Shown here: positions 28,229-36,135 of the stretch, in pieces
How the letters are laid out: the number at the start of each line of letters is the position of its first letter
How positions within the stretch are numbered: position 1 is the stretch's first letter
Assembly: GCF_904846185.1 (NCBI RefSeq)
Contig: NZ_CAJGZQ010000025.1
Location: 1-49,937, forward strand
Reading direction: 5' to 3'
DNA from: Psychrobacter immobilis
Lineage (GTDB): Bacteria > Pseudomonadota > Gammaproteobacteria > Pseudomonadales > Moraxellaceae
Length of the DNA stretch: 49,937 nucleotides
Notes under the pieces: model-generated
Database searches by the model: none
What the model was told of the DNA's origin: nothing
Seen by the model: only the letters and a program-made list of their open reading frames with translations
Program-made: the position numbers and the translations under genes

Positions 28229-28843
28229 ATGTATAAATTTACTCCTCTCTATTCATTGGCTTTTACCATTTATGGCTGTATTTTGAGTTCTATATCTTGG
28301 GCTGAAGCTGCCGAACCAAAATTTGACGCTAGCTTTTATATGTCGAAAATTTGTACTGCCTATATGAGTAAAGACGGTCATGAGTATTGCGATGATGGTT
28401 ATATCCTTAAAAGCGAAACGTTAAATAATGGCGAAGTAATAGAAACTGTGCTTATGGATGGAATAGGTCATTACGGCTGGAACCATACTTCGCTTAAAAA
28501 AATCGATAAAGATACTTATCATGTCTATATCGGCTGTGGCAATCCGTGCGGTGCTAACATGCTATTTGGTCGTGGCGGCAAGGAGCAATACTTTGGCCGT
28601 TATTTCACCTTTGACCTAAACAGTCGGTGTAGCGTTAGATATAATAATGATAAACAATTATGGACGGCTAGCCGATTTTTTTCAGATAAAGAAATCGATT
28701 TTCCTTCGACCTATGACCCTGACACTTTTGCAGCTTACCCCAAGTACAACGTCGAGTTTGATAAAAAAGGACGTCTTATTATTAAAGAGTACTTCTCAGA
28801 GGAAGTGGTTCAAACGTTGCCTAATCCCTGCTCTCATAATTAA
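28229..28843 (+). CDS. Exported protein of unknown function
   Basis: I do not recognise this protein. The start at 28229 gives 204 residues with a signal peptide (MYKFTPLYSLAFTIYG through SISWAEAAEP), so it is probably periplasmic. A GTG at 28190 would add 13 residues. Neither start has a clear Shine-Dalgarno sequence. The mature part has cysteines near 38, 50, 98, 102, 130 and 201, including CGNPCGANM. These could form disulfides. It is rich in aromatic residues and ends in a charged region. The terminator at 28105 separates it from the DUF11 gene, and it may have its own promoter. Confidence 0.65.
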   Translation: MYKFTPLYSLAFTIYGCILSSISWAEAAEPKFDASFYMSKICTAYMSKDGHEYCDDGYILKSETLNNGEVIETVLMDGIGHYGWNHTSLKKIDKDTYHVYIGCGNPCGANMLFGRGGKEQYFGRYFTFDLNSRCSVRYNNDKQLWTASRFFSDKEIDFPSTYDPDTFAAYPKYNVEFDKKGRLIIKEYFSEEVVQTLPNPCSHN

Positions 28844-28861
28844 AAAATCTCATAAATAGCA

Positions 28862-28876
28862 CGACAACAGTTGTCG
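28862..28876. promoter_or_regulatory. Operator-like palindrome upstream of the radical-SAM gene
   Basis: CGACAA-CAG-TTGTCG is a perfect 6-3-6 inverted repeat 86 bp before the radical-SAM start codon. No T run follows, which argues against a terminator. It could be a repressor site; no regulator can be named. Confidence 0.4.
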
Positions 28877-28961
28877 CATTAAATCAATATTTCTTCAATA
28901 ATTCCAGTGACTTACAAGCCAATTTGCTAAAATAATAGCTAATAAATGAATTGGTAATCTT

Positions 28962-30230
28962 ATGGCCACCATCAATTATGAACGACTACAAGGCAAACTC
29001 AATATCTTAGCCGATGCTGCTAAATATGATGTTTCTTGCTCATCCTCCGCTGGTACGCGCAAAAATCAAGGCGGCGGTCTTGGCGATGCCTCAGCGACAG
29101 GTATTTGTCACAGCTATACCGAAGATGGTCGCTGCGTGAGCCTCCTTAAAATCCTCCTAACCAATCATTGTATTTACGACTGCGCTTATTGCACCTCACG
29201 CAAAAGTAATGACACCCCACGCGCTGCTTTTAGCGTCGAGGAAGTGGTTGATTTAACCATGCAATTTTATCGCCGTAACTATATCGAAGGGCTGTTTCTT
29301 AGCTCAGGTATTTTTAAAAGTGGCGATTATACGATGGAGCGACTGGTTGAGGTCGCTAAGATACTACGTACCCGTGAGCGTTTTAATGGCTATATCCATT
29401 TAAAGACCATTCCCGGTGCATCAAAAGAATTGCTGTTAGAAGCTGGTCTGTATGCTGACCGCTTAAGCGTTAATATCGAGATTCCGACCAAATCAGGTCT
29501 AGCACTGCTCGCCCCAGAAAAATCACATGATGAATTAAAAGCACCGATGGAAACGGTTAAAACTGAAATTATTACGATCAAAGAGAGCCGTAAAACCCAT
29601 AAGAAAGCACCGAAATTTGTGCCAGCAGGTCAAACCAGTCAGATGATTGTTGGCGCGAGTAACGAGACTGACTTGCAAGTGATTCAGTTATCGAGTCATT
29701 TTTATAAACAGTATGATTTAAAACGCGTTTACTATTCTGGCTATGTGCCGATGCTATCTGACAGTCGCCTGCCAGCGATTGGAACGCCAGTGCCGATGAT
29801 ACGTGAAAACCGTCTGTATCAAGCGGATTGGCTGATGCGTTTTTATGGTTTTGGCGCGCATGAAATCGTTGAACCTGACTCGCCATTTTTAGACTTAGAC
29901 TGCGACCCAAAGCTTGCTTGGGCAATCCGCCACCGTGAGCATTTTCCGGTTAATATTCAAACCGCCACTTATGAGATGATTGTGCGTATACCCGGTATCG
30001 GCACCAAGACGGCTAAAAAGATAGTAAAGGCGCGCAAGTTTAATCAGTTGACACTTTATCATCTCAAAAAAATGGGCGCGGCGGTCAATCGCGCCAAATA
30101 CTTTATCGCGACGACGGGTAAGAACGAACATTTAGCGCATTTAACGCGTGATAACTTCCGGCAATATGTATTGGCACAGACGCAGACCAAGTATAAAGAC
30201 CAGCGTAATGGGCAAATGGCTTTGTTTTAA
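28962..30230 (+). CDS. Radical SAM protein, putative DNA modification/repair family
   Basis: The 422-residue protein has a CX3CX2C cluster motif (NHCIYDCAYC; Cys70, 74 and 77) that binds the 4Fe-4S cluster. It also has a C-terminal helix-hairpin-helix segment VRIPGIGTKTAKKIVKAR (about 345-362), typical of DNA binding. Together these match the family usually called putative DNA modification/repair radical SAM protein, which is normally encoded next to a DUF4130/TIGR03915 protein. That partner follows here after 69 bp. The reaction is unknown. An extra Cys pair near the N-terminus (26 and 49) could be incidental. Confidence 0.9.
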   Translation: MATINYERLQGKLNILADAAKYDVSCSSSAGTRKNQGGGLGDASATGICHSYTEDGRCVSLLKILLTNHCIYDCAYCTSRKSNDTPRAAFSVEEVVDLTMQFYRRNYIEGLFLSSGIFKSGDYTMERLVEVAKILRTRERFNGYIHLKTIPGASKELLLEAGLYADRLSVNIEIPTKSGLALLAPEKSHDELKAPMETVKTEIITIKESRKTHKKAPKFVPAGQTSQMIVGASNETDLQVIQLSSHFYKQYDLKRVYYSGYVPMLSDSRLPAIGTPVPMIRENRLYQADWLMRFYGFGAHEIVEPDSPFLDLDCDPKLAWAIRHREHFPVNIQTATYEMIVRIPGIGTKTAKKIVKARKFNQLTLYHLKKMGAAVNRAKYFIATTGKNEHLAHLTRDNFRQYVLAQTQTKYKDQRNGQMALF

Positions 30231-30299
30231 GCATCAAGATTATTGATAAAGTGAGCCACCACTATTAGAGCAACTTGAGACAGCAAATTAGGATAAATA

Positions 30300-31184
30300 A
30301 TGTCGCAGTCATTGTCAGAAATCGCTGAAACCCAACCTTATCATCTGGGGCAATTAACGCCCAATATTGTGCTTTATGAGCCAAGTTTTGAGGGTTGGCT
30401 GAGTGCGGTATTTTATGTCTATGCCAATAAACTGCAAAACGATGATTCTCTACAGTTAATCGCTCAAGACTGCTATATACCTTCATTAATCGCACAAGCG
30501 ACTAGCGTTACTACTGATGAAGACAATGCCGAACGCGTACTGATAAAGCTGAATAAGCTCTTAGGTCGTTCAGGTATGCGCAATATTCTCTGGGGATTTT
30601 TATCCGAAAAAGACAATATCGGTACGACTCTATTTCAAGTGGTCAAATATGCCATTGACTACCCTAGCCGCCATATTATGGAGGATTTGGGTAATCTCAA
30701 TGTCTTAGAGCTGGTGCAAACTGTCAAATCGGTCGGTCGTGAGAAACATCGTATGGAAGCCTTTGTACGTTTTGAGCATACTACTGACGATATCTATTTT
30801 GCGCGAGTAGAGCCTGATTTTAATGTATTGCCGCTGATTGGTGAGCATTTTCGTCAGCGCTACCAAGACCAACACTGGGCGATTTATGATTTATCCCGTG
30901 GCTATGGCATTTATTATGACAAGAGCCAAAGCTCGCCATCACGACCTGCGACCTTGCAAACTATCACTGATTTAGATGATACCGTGCTGCGCAATCCTGC
31001 CAGTATTCATAGCGAGGATGAGCAGCGCTATCAAAAATTTTGGCAAGGTTACTTTACTAACGTCAACATCAAAGAGCGTAAAAACCCACGTTTGCATAAG
31101 CAATACTTGCCGCAGCGCTATTGGAAATACTTAAGCGAAAAACAAGTACTGCCCAATGCTGAGCATTTACAGAAATGTCGTTAA
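30300..31184 (+). CDS. DUF4130 / TIGR03915-type putative DNA repair protein
   Basis: The 294-residue protein is the usual partner of the radical SAM gene just upstream. Recognised segments include YVYANKLQNDD, YAIDYPSRHIMEDLGNLN, MEAFVRFEHT, DDIYFARVEPDFNVLPLIG and WAIYDLSRGYGIYYD, all typical of DUF4130. Many homologues continue into a uracil-DNA-glycosylase-like domain and exceed 450 residues. This one ends at KNPRLHKQYLPQRYWKYLSE and lacks that domain. AGGA lies 6 bases before the ATG. It is probably cotranscribed with the radical SAM gene. The biochemical role is unproven. Confidence 0.88.
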   Translation: MSQSLSEIAETQPYHLGQLTPNIVLYEPSFEGWLSAVFYVYANKLQNDDSLQLIAQDCYIPSLIAQATSVTTDEDNAERVLIKLNKLLGRSGMRNILWGFLSEKDNIGTTLFQVVKYAIDYPSRHIMEDLGNLNVLELVQTVKSVGREKHRMEAFVRFEHTTDDIYFARVEPDFNVLPLIGEHFRQRYQDQHWAIYDLSRGYGIYYDKSQSSPSRPATLQTITDLDDTVLRNPASIHSEDEQRYQKFWQGYFTNVNIKERKNPRLHKQYLPQRYWKYLSEKQVLPNAEHLQKCR

Positions 31185-31333
31185 TGACTTTTATACTTCG
31201 ATTCAAGCTTTTAAGCGTCTCTCTCTTAGAAACTCGACCATATAACCTTATCTTTTTATCTTGATGGTTGAGTTTTGGCGGCTTTTAACTGACAATAGCC
31301 ACTTGTTATTATCAACTGGTCACCAATGCCATT

Positions 31334-32683
31334 ATGAAAGTTATGCGCCTATTATCGTCTTTAAAGCATGATGAATCCGAGCGCGGTATTTTTCATCTTG
31401 GGCGCGCATTGGTCAAAAATGGCCATACCTCCATCATCGTCTCTAGCGCCGATGAAGATAATGATCTGGTCAAACGCCTAAAGCGTGATGGCAATAACTA
31501 TCATCAGCTACACATGAATAAAAAGTCTTGGCTGTCGTTACTACAAGTCACGGCGCTGCGGCGTTTAATTGAAGAGTACGACCCTGACGTGATCCATGTG
31601 CACTCACGCACACCTGCATGGATACTGCATTTGGCATTGCGCCGCGCCCGCGTCAAGCGGATACCAAAGCTAGTGTCAACCATGTATGGTTTTTATCCGA
31701 TCAATAAATATTCTCAAGCCTTACTCGATGTCGATACCATCATTACCGTCTCCGATAGTGTGACCAATTATCTAAAAAAAGGCCTGCGCCGAGAAGATGC
31801 AGACCCTAAAGTCATCAAACGCATCTACCGTGGTATCGATACGCGCCGCTATCCTTATCGTCATAATCCATCTGTTTATTGGCTACGGCATACTTTTGCT
31901 GAATATCCTGAGCTTGAGCATAAAAAGTGGCTGGTATTTCCAACCATTATTGGCAACGAATATGGTCAGGAATGGCTGATTGATATTTTGGGCAACTTGC
32001 AAGAGCAGTTCCCTAACATCCACGTCATTATCATGGATGATGATTATAGAGATGGTGACGTCGCACACGAAGATTTTCGTCAACGCACTAATACATTAGG
32101 GTTGGCTGATCGAATTACTTATGTAGGTAGCAAACGTAATGACATGCGTGAATGGCTCTCAGCCGCCAATATCGTGATGGCGCTTGCTAATGAGCCTGAA
32201 TCAATCGGCATCAACGCCTTACAAGCGATTCATTTAGGCACGCCCGTTATTGGTTGGGATCAGGCCGCATTTAGTGAGATTTTACAACCGCTATATCCTC
32301 AAGGGCTGGTCAAAAAATACAATGCCAATGCGCTATGTAAAGCCGTGAGAAATCAATTAGAAAGCATTACACGCCCTGAAATGACCAATAAATTCACCAT
32401 GCGTGAGATGATTGAAGAAACCCTCGCTGTCTACCAAGGTTTATACGACGACTCGCTCGCAGAGGAACAAGCTGCAAGCGATGCCGCTGCTGTCAAAAGA
32501 ATTAACAAGACGCTAAAAAAATCCTCTAAACTCACTAGTAAGAAGCCTGAGTCTGCTTATGTCGCGCTTGCACCAGCCGATAAACAAACTAAAGTAAAGC
32601 TTATCAAAGAAAAACCTAAAGCGATGAATCCCTTAAATCCGCTTACTGACTCAGAAACGCTTCAAAATCATAAAGACCCGTAA
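31334..32683 (+). CDS. GT4-type (GT-B fold) glycosyltransferase
   Basis: The 449-residue cytoplasmic or membrane-associated enzyme resembles family 4 glycosyltransferases. The N-terminal Rossmann domain includes RGIFHLGRALVKNGH and DPDVIHVHSRTPAW. The nucleotide-sugar domain includes ITYVGSKRNDMREWLSAANI and the EPESIGINALQAIHLGTPVIG region, equivalent to the EX7E motif. A tail from about 390 is rich in Lys, Ala and Ser and lies outside the fold. It may serve polysaccharide, LPS or glycan assembly; no other such genes are nearby. It follows DUF4130 after 149 bp on the same strand and has no obvious terminator in the plus direction. Confidence 0.85.
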   Translation: MKVMRLLSSLKHDESERGIFHLGRALVKNGHTSIIVSSADEDNDLVKRLKRDGNNYHQLHMNKKSWLSLLQVTALRRLIEEYDPDVIHVHSRTPAWILHLALRRARVKRIPKLVSTMYGFYPINKYSQALLDVDTIITVSDSVTNYLKKGLRREDADPKVIKRIYRGIDTRRYPYRHNPSVYWLRHTFAEYPELEHKKWLVFPTIIGNEYGQEWLIDILGNLQEQFPNIHVIIMDDDYRDGDVAHEDFRQRTNTLGLADRITYVGSKRNDMREWLSAANIVMALANEPESIGINALQAIHLGTPVIGWDQAAFSEILQPLYPQGLVKKYNANALCKAVRNQLESITRPEMTNKFTMREMIEETLAVYQGLYDDSLAEEQAASDAAAVKRINKTLKKSSKLTSKKPESAYVALAPADKQTKVKLIKEKPKAMNPLNPLTDSETLQNHKDP

Positions 32684-32757
32684 GCCTACTACTTTATTAC
32701 TTAGGCTAATATCTAACTGCCTGCTAGAGCGTGTTTTCACAATGAATTATTTCATAC

Positions 32758-32790
32758 AAAAAAACGCGGCTTCTACTTTTAGAAGCCGCG
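32758..32790 (-). terminator. Terminator of the puuDR transcript
   Basis: CGCGGCTTCT (32765-32774) pairs perfectly with AGAAGCCGCG (32781-32790). On the minus strand it runs into a seven-T tract. It lies 57 bp past the puuR stop and could also shield the preceding glycosyltransferase gene. Confidence 0.85.
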
Positions 32791-32846
32791 CGTGAAATCA
32801 CTATGGCCATTTAAACATCAACTTAAATAACTATTAAAATGCTCAC

Positions 32847-33596
32847 CTAATAAGTCGTCGGGGTGTGCGCACTAACAATGCGAGTCACGCCATCAGTAGG
32901 GTTGATAAAAGTATGCGGGCGAATGGTATCAATTACGTAGCTATCCCCTTGGTTTAAGAGATACGTCGTCTCATCGATACGGATAAGAATTTTGCCTTCA
33001 ATAACGGTGCCAATCTCTTCACCTTCGTGGGCGATTTTTTCTTCCGTTGAGCTGTTCGGTTGATACACCTCAATCAAAAAACCCAAATTCTTGGTGGTAC
33101 TACAGTTATATACCTGTCTTAGTGACACTCTGCTACTCGGTTCGCTCAGCTCCAACAAATCCTTTGGCGTTACCACGACTCTCGCCTTTGGTTCTTTCCA
33201 TTCATCACTAAAAAACGTGGTTAAATCAGAACCCAATACCGCTAAAATTGCCTTTAGCGTATTCACTGCTGGACTGACTTTATTGCGCTCAATGGAGCTG
33301 ATAGAAGTATTGGTTAATCCTGACAATTTCGCAAGCTTACGTTGCGAGTAGCCTTTTGCGAGACGCAGCTGATTGATCTTTTTACCGATATCCTCTTCTG
33401 GCGACTCGTCATTTTCGGCTGACATCGCTGTCTCAGAGTCTGTCAGCTCATCTTCACTGATATCATCATCTGTATCGATATCAGCCGCTTTATCGCTGGC
33501 AACATCAGCGTCAATGCCGTTATTAATATCAATGTCAGTGCTGGCATTGTCTACATTGCCTTCAGTAGTGCTATTCAGTTTGGGGTTTGCTGGCAT
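32847..33596 (-). CDS. puuR: PuuR-like XRE-cupin transcriptional regulator with acidic N-terminus
   Basis: The product is 249 residues from the ATG at 33596. An ATG at 33644 lacks a ribosome site and would overlap puuD by more. A low-complexity acidic extension (about 14-69, rich in Asp, Glu, Asn and Ser) precedes the XRE helix-turn-helix (about 70-125, IGKKINQLRLAKGYSQRKLA ... TNTSISSIERNKVSPAVNTL). The C-terminal cupin (about 175-249) has HEGEEIGTVIEGK and IRPHTFINPTD. PuuR represses putrescine catabolism in E. coli and is 185 residues there. The genes overlap puuD by 26 bp, indicating cotranscription. A role as repressor of the divergent puuA unit is inferred from context. Confidence 0.85.
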   Translation of the reverse strand: MPANPKLNSTTEGNVDNASTDIDINNGIDADVASDKAADIDTDDDISEDELTDSETAMSAENDESPEEDIGKKINQLRLAKGYSQRKLAKLSGLTNTSISSIERNKVSPAVNTLKAILAVLGSDLTTFFSDEWKEPKARVVVTPKDLLELSEPSSRVSLRQVYNCSTTKNLGFLIEVYQPNSSTEEKIAHEGEEIGTVIEGKILIRIDETTYLLNQGDSYVIDTIRPHTFINPTDGVTRIVSAHTPTTY

Positions 33597-34311
33597 AGTG
33601 AATGAATTCCGTGAATAGAAATTTGGACAAGTCGTCTTGTGCATAATTTAACTCAGGATGCCATTGTACACCAATCATAAATGGATGTTGCAACAAGCTG
33701 ATGGCTTCGACCAAACCATCAGGCGCTAGAGCCTCAACGAATAAACGCGCGCCTACTCCATTGATTGCTTGTTTATGTAGCGAGTTAACGTGCCATTTTT
33801 CACCAAAGGCGGCAAGCCTGCCATTTGCTTGAATAATCACGTCATGAACTGGCTGATACTGCACTTCAAGTGGCTGAGTATTGTCCTCTAAATGTGGCTC
33901 ATAAAACCCCTCTACTTCCCGCCAATCAGGATGTAGTGTGCCACCAAAATGCACATTCATCTCTTGCAAACCTCGGCAAACCGCTAGTAATGGAGTGCCA
34001 GTCTTGTCTGCATAATCCAACAATTTAAAGCTCAGCTCATCACGACCCAAGTCTTGTTTCGCTTCAATATGCGTCGCGCCATAGCGCGTTGGTGCCACGT
34101 TACTATAACTGCCCGTCAACAAAATCCCATCTGCGATATTCAGTAGCGCCTCAAAGTTTTCGCTATCGGCAGCAGTATTTGGCAGCAGTATGGGATTGCC
34201 ACCATAAAAATTCACGGCATCGATATATTTTTGATACACCGCTTGTGCTGGCTGCCCATCAACCATCTTATGACAAGAAACAATAGCAATAATAGGTCTA
34301 GAATTTTTCAT
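33571..34311 (-). CDS. puuD: Gamma-glutamyl-GABA hydrolase
   Basis: PuuD cleaves gamma-glutamyl-GABA to GABA and glutamate, the last step of the putrescine gamma-glutamylation pathway. The 246-residue class I amidotransferase-like protein has nucleophile Cys112 in LLAVCRGLQEMNV and the His/Glu motif MIGVQWHPELN near the C-terminus. The early SCHKMVDGQPAQAVYQKYI segment matches the peptidase C26 family. It shares a leftward unit with the PuuR-like gene, and it is divergent from puuA across a 479-bp control region. Confidence 0.93.
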   Translation of the reverse strand: MKNSRPIIAIVSCHKMVDGQPAQAVYQKYIDAVNFYGGNPILLPNTAADSENFEALLNIADGILLTGSYSNVAPTRYGATHIEAKQDLGRDELSFKLLDYADKTGTPLLAVCRGLQEMNVHFGGTLHPDWREVEGFYEPHLEDNTQPLEVQYQPVHDVIIQANGRLAAFGEKWHVNSLHKQAINGVGARLFVEALAPDGLVEAISLLQHPFMIGVQWHPELNYAQDDLSKFLFTEFIHYASKPQTE

Positions 34312-34378
34312 ACCGTCTTCCCTAGTTATAACAAATAGACCTCATCGTCTATATTGCTCAATCCTTTATTTAGCTGAA

Positions 34379-34407
34379 ATTTAACACAGCACCTCATAAA
34401 ATGTAAA
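34379..34407 (-). promoter_or_regulatory. Candidate promoter of puuDR
   Basis: On the minus strand TTTACA and TTAAAT are separated by 17 bases. The -35 is one change from consensus and the -10 two. It would place the start of transcription about 60 bp before puuD. Confidence 0.4.
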
Positions 34408-34483
34408 CTATAAATTTCAATATTGCCGATATTAATAATAAAATTGGAAAAATGCATTAATTTAAGATAATTTTAAATAAAAA

Positions 34484-34512
34484 TTGACAACTATATTTTT
34501 CACACCTATATT
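34484..34512 (+). promoter_or_regulatory. Strong sigma-70 promoter candidate upstream of puuA
   Basis: TTGACA and TATATT are separated by exactly 17 bases, a near-perfect match. Transcription would begin near 34519, leaving a leader of about 270 nt before puuA. No clear terminator, riboswitch or PuuR consensus was recognised in the rest of the 34312-34790 gap. Confidence 0.7.
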
Positions 34513-34790
34513 GGAAGTCATCAGCGAGACATTAGACAAGGGTTGACGTTTATATCTCGATGTTAAGGGCTAAGAACAGCGAAATCTAAAGAATTCATAT
34601 TATTAATAAAATCGGTTTTGAGAAATATAAAGAGAAACCTAAAGAGACACATAGAAACTGCTTAAATAAGAGGTAATCAATCGCTGTTTTACCAAGCATT
34701 GGTTAGAAATATCACTAAAAGACGATGCGCCAGCAGTATCCGTATTGACAATAATCCCAGTAATTCTAAAAATTCATAGGAAGAATAAAC

Positions 34791-36134
34791 ATGACGACAA
34801 CCAATGGAATGGTCGAATCTGCAAACAACACAGAATATGTGTATGTTGCGGCAGGTGATATTAATGGCTTACTTCGTGGTAAGCGCATCCCTTTCAATCA
34901 AATGGAAAAAGCTGAAAACGGTGCGATACGATTGCCTTTATCTATCTTAGGCGTTGATATTTGGGGTGCTGATGTCATCGAGTCTTCTCAATGTAATGGC
35001 GATATAGATGCCATTGCTCGTCCTACGGGTCGTGCCGCCTATCCACTTCTCAACACCAGTGCGCCTTCATCGCTATTGCCCGTTTGGCTTTATACAGAAA
35101 ACAACGAACCTTATTACGGTGACGCCAGACACGTTTTAGATTACATTAGCAAAAAATTCAAAGCGCTTGGTTTAACCCCAGTGATGGCCACTGAGCTGGA
35201 ATTTTATTTGGTTGACTATACTGAAGGCGAAACCCCAAGACCACCTATCCGCCCCAAAAGTGGGCTAAGACTGAATAAAACCTCAATTTTAAGCATCAAT
35301 GATCTATTACAATTCGATGAATTTTTAGACGAAGTTTATGCACAGTGCAAAAATCTCGATATCCCAGCAGATGCCGCGTTGGCAGAGAATGGCTGTGGTC
35401 AGTTTGAGATTAATTTATTACACGTAGACGATCCACTAAAAGCCGCTGACGATGCGATTTTGTTCAAACAGGTCGTCAAAGCCGTCGCTGCTCGCCGTAA
35501 ACTCACTGCGACATTCATGGCAAAACCTTTTGGTCTGCAGTCGGGGAATGGTTTTCATGTGCATTGCAGCTTATTAGATAAAGACGGCAATAATGTCTTT
35601 GATGATGGGTCAGATGAAGGCTCAGATATCTTGCGCCATGCAGTCGCCGGATTGTTAAAGACCATGTCAGATTGCACGTTGTTATTTGCCCCACATGTGA
35701 ATTCTTATCGCCGCTTTACACCCGGTACGCTAGCGCCAAACAATGTGTCATGGGGTTATGAAAACCGCACGGCGGCAGTACGTATCCCTGGTGGTGACTC
35801 AAAAGCACGCCGTATCGAGCACCGTGTCTCTGGGGCAGATGCCAATCCTTATCTGGTCTGTAGTGCGGTACTGGCAGGTATGCTGTATGGCATCGAAAAC
35901 AAGCTGGAAGCGCCAGAACCCATTAATAGTATTACTTACGACGAAGCAGAGCTTAAGACCTTGCCACTGGACTGGCTGTCCGCCATCCGCAAATTTGAAA
36001 GCAGTGATGTGATTGATTCGCTGTTCCCAAGCGAGATGATTGAGCTGTTGATCGCGGTCAAAAAGCAAGAAGCCAAACGCTTTGCTCAGCAAGTAACCAA
36101 CCTTGAATACCTCACCTATTTACAGGATGTTTGA
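34791..36134 (+). CDS. puuA: Gamma-glutamylputrescine synthetase (glutamine synthetase family)
   Basis: PuuA ligates glutamate to putrescine using ATP, the first step of the Puu pathway. The 447-residue protein belongs to the type I glutamine synthetase fold. Visible motifs are the metal-binding ATELEFYLVD (133-142), NGCGQFEINLLHVD, the NGFHVHCSL segment and RRFTPGTLAPNN followed by WGYENRTAAVRIP. AGGAAG precedes the ATG. The specificity is inferred from position beside puuD, puuR and puuB. Related synthetases can use other amines, so spermidine or monoamines remain possible substrates. puuB begins one base after the stop, indicating a tight operon. Confidence 0.9.
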   Translation: MTTTNGMVESANNTEYVYVAAGDINGLLRGKRIPFNQMEKAENGAIRLPLSILGVDIWGADVIESSQCNGDIDAIARPTGRAAYPLLNTSAPSSLLPVWLYTENNEPYYGDARHVLDYISKKFKALGLTPVMATELEFYLVDYTEGETPRPPIRPKSGLRLNKTSILSINDLLQFDEFLDEVYAQCKNLDIPADAALAENGCGQFEINLLHVDDPLKAADDAILFKQVVKAVAARRKLTATFMAKPFGLQSGNGFHVHCSLLDKDGNNVFDDGSDEGSDILRHAVAGLLKTMSDCTLLFAPHVNSYRRFTPGTLAPNNVSWGYENRTAAVRIPGGDSKARRIEHRVSGADANPYLVCSAVLAGMLYGIENKLEAPEPINSITYDEAELKTLPLDWLSAIRKFESSDVIDSLFPSEMIELLIAVKKQEAKRFAQQVTNLEYLTYLQDV

Positions 36135-36135
36135 T

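Noticed and set aside
32725..32796. Second copy of the 19455 palindromic element
   Set aside because: TAGAGCGTGTTTTCAC resembles the TAGGGCGTGTCCTCAC end, but no matching TA-ended partner repeat is found. The internal hairpin is a terminator for puuDR.
33597..33644. Longer start for the PuuR-like gene
   Set aside because: No ribosome site, and the extra residues lie wholly inside puuD.
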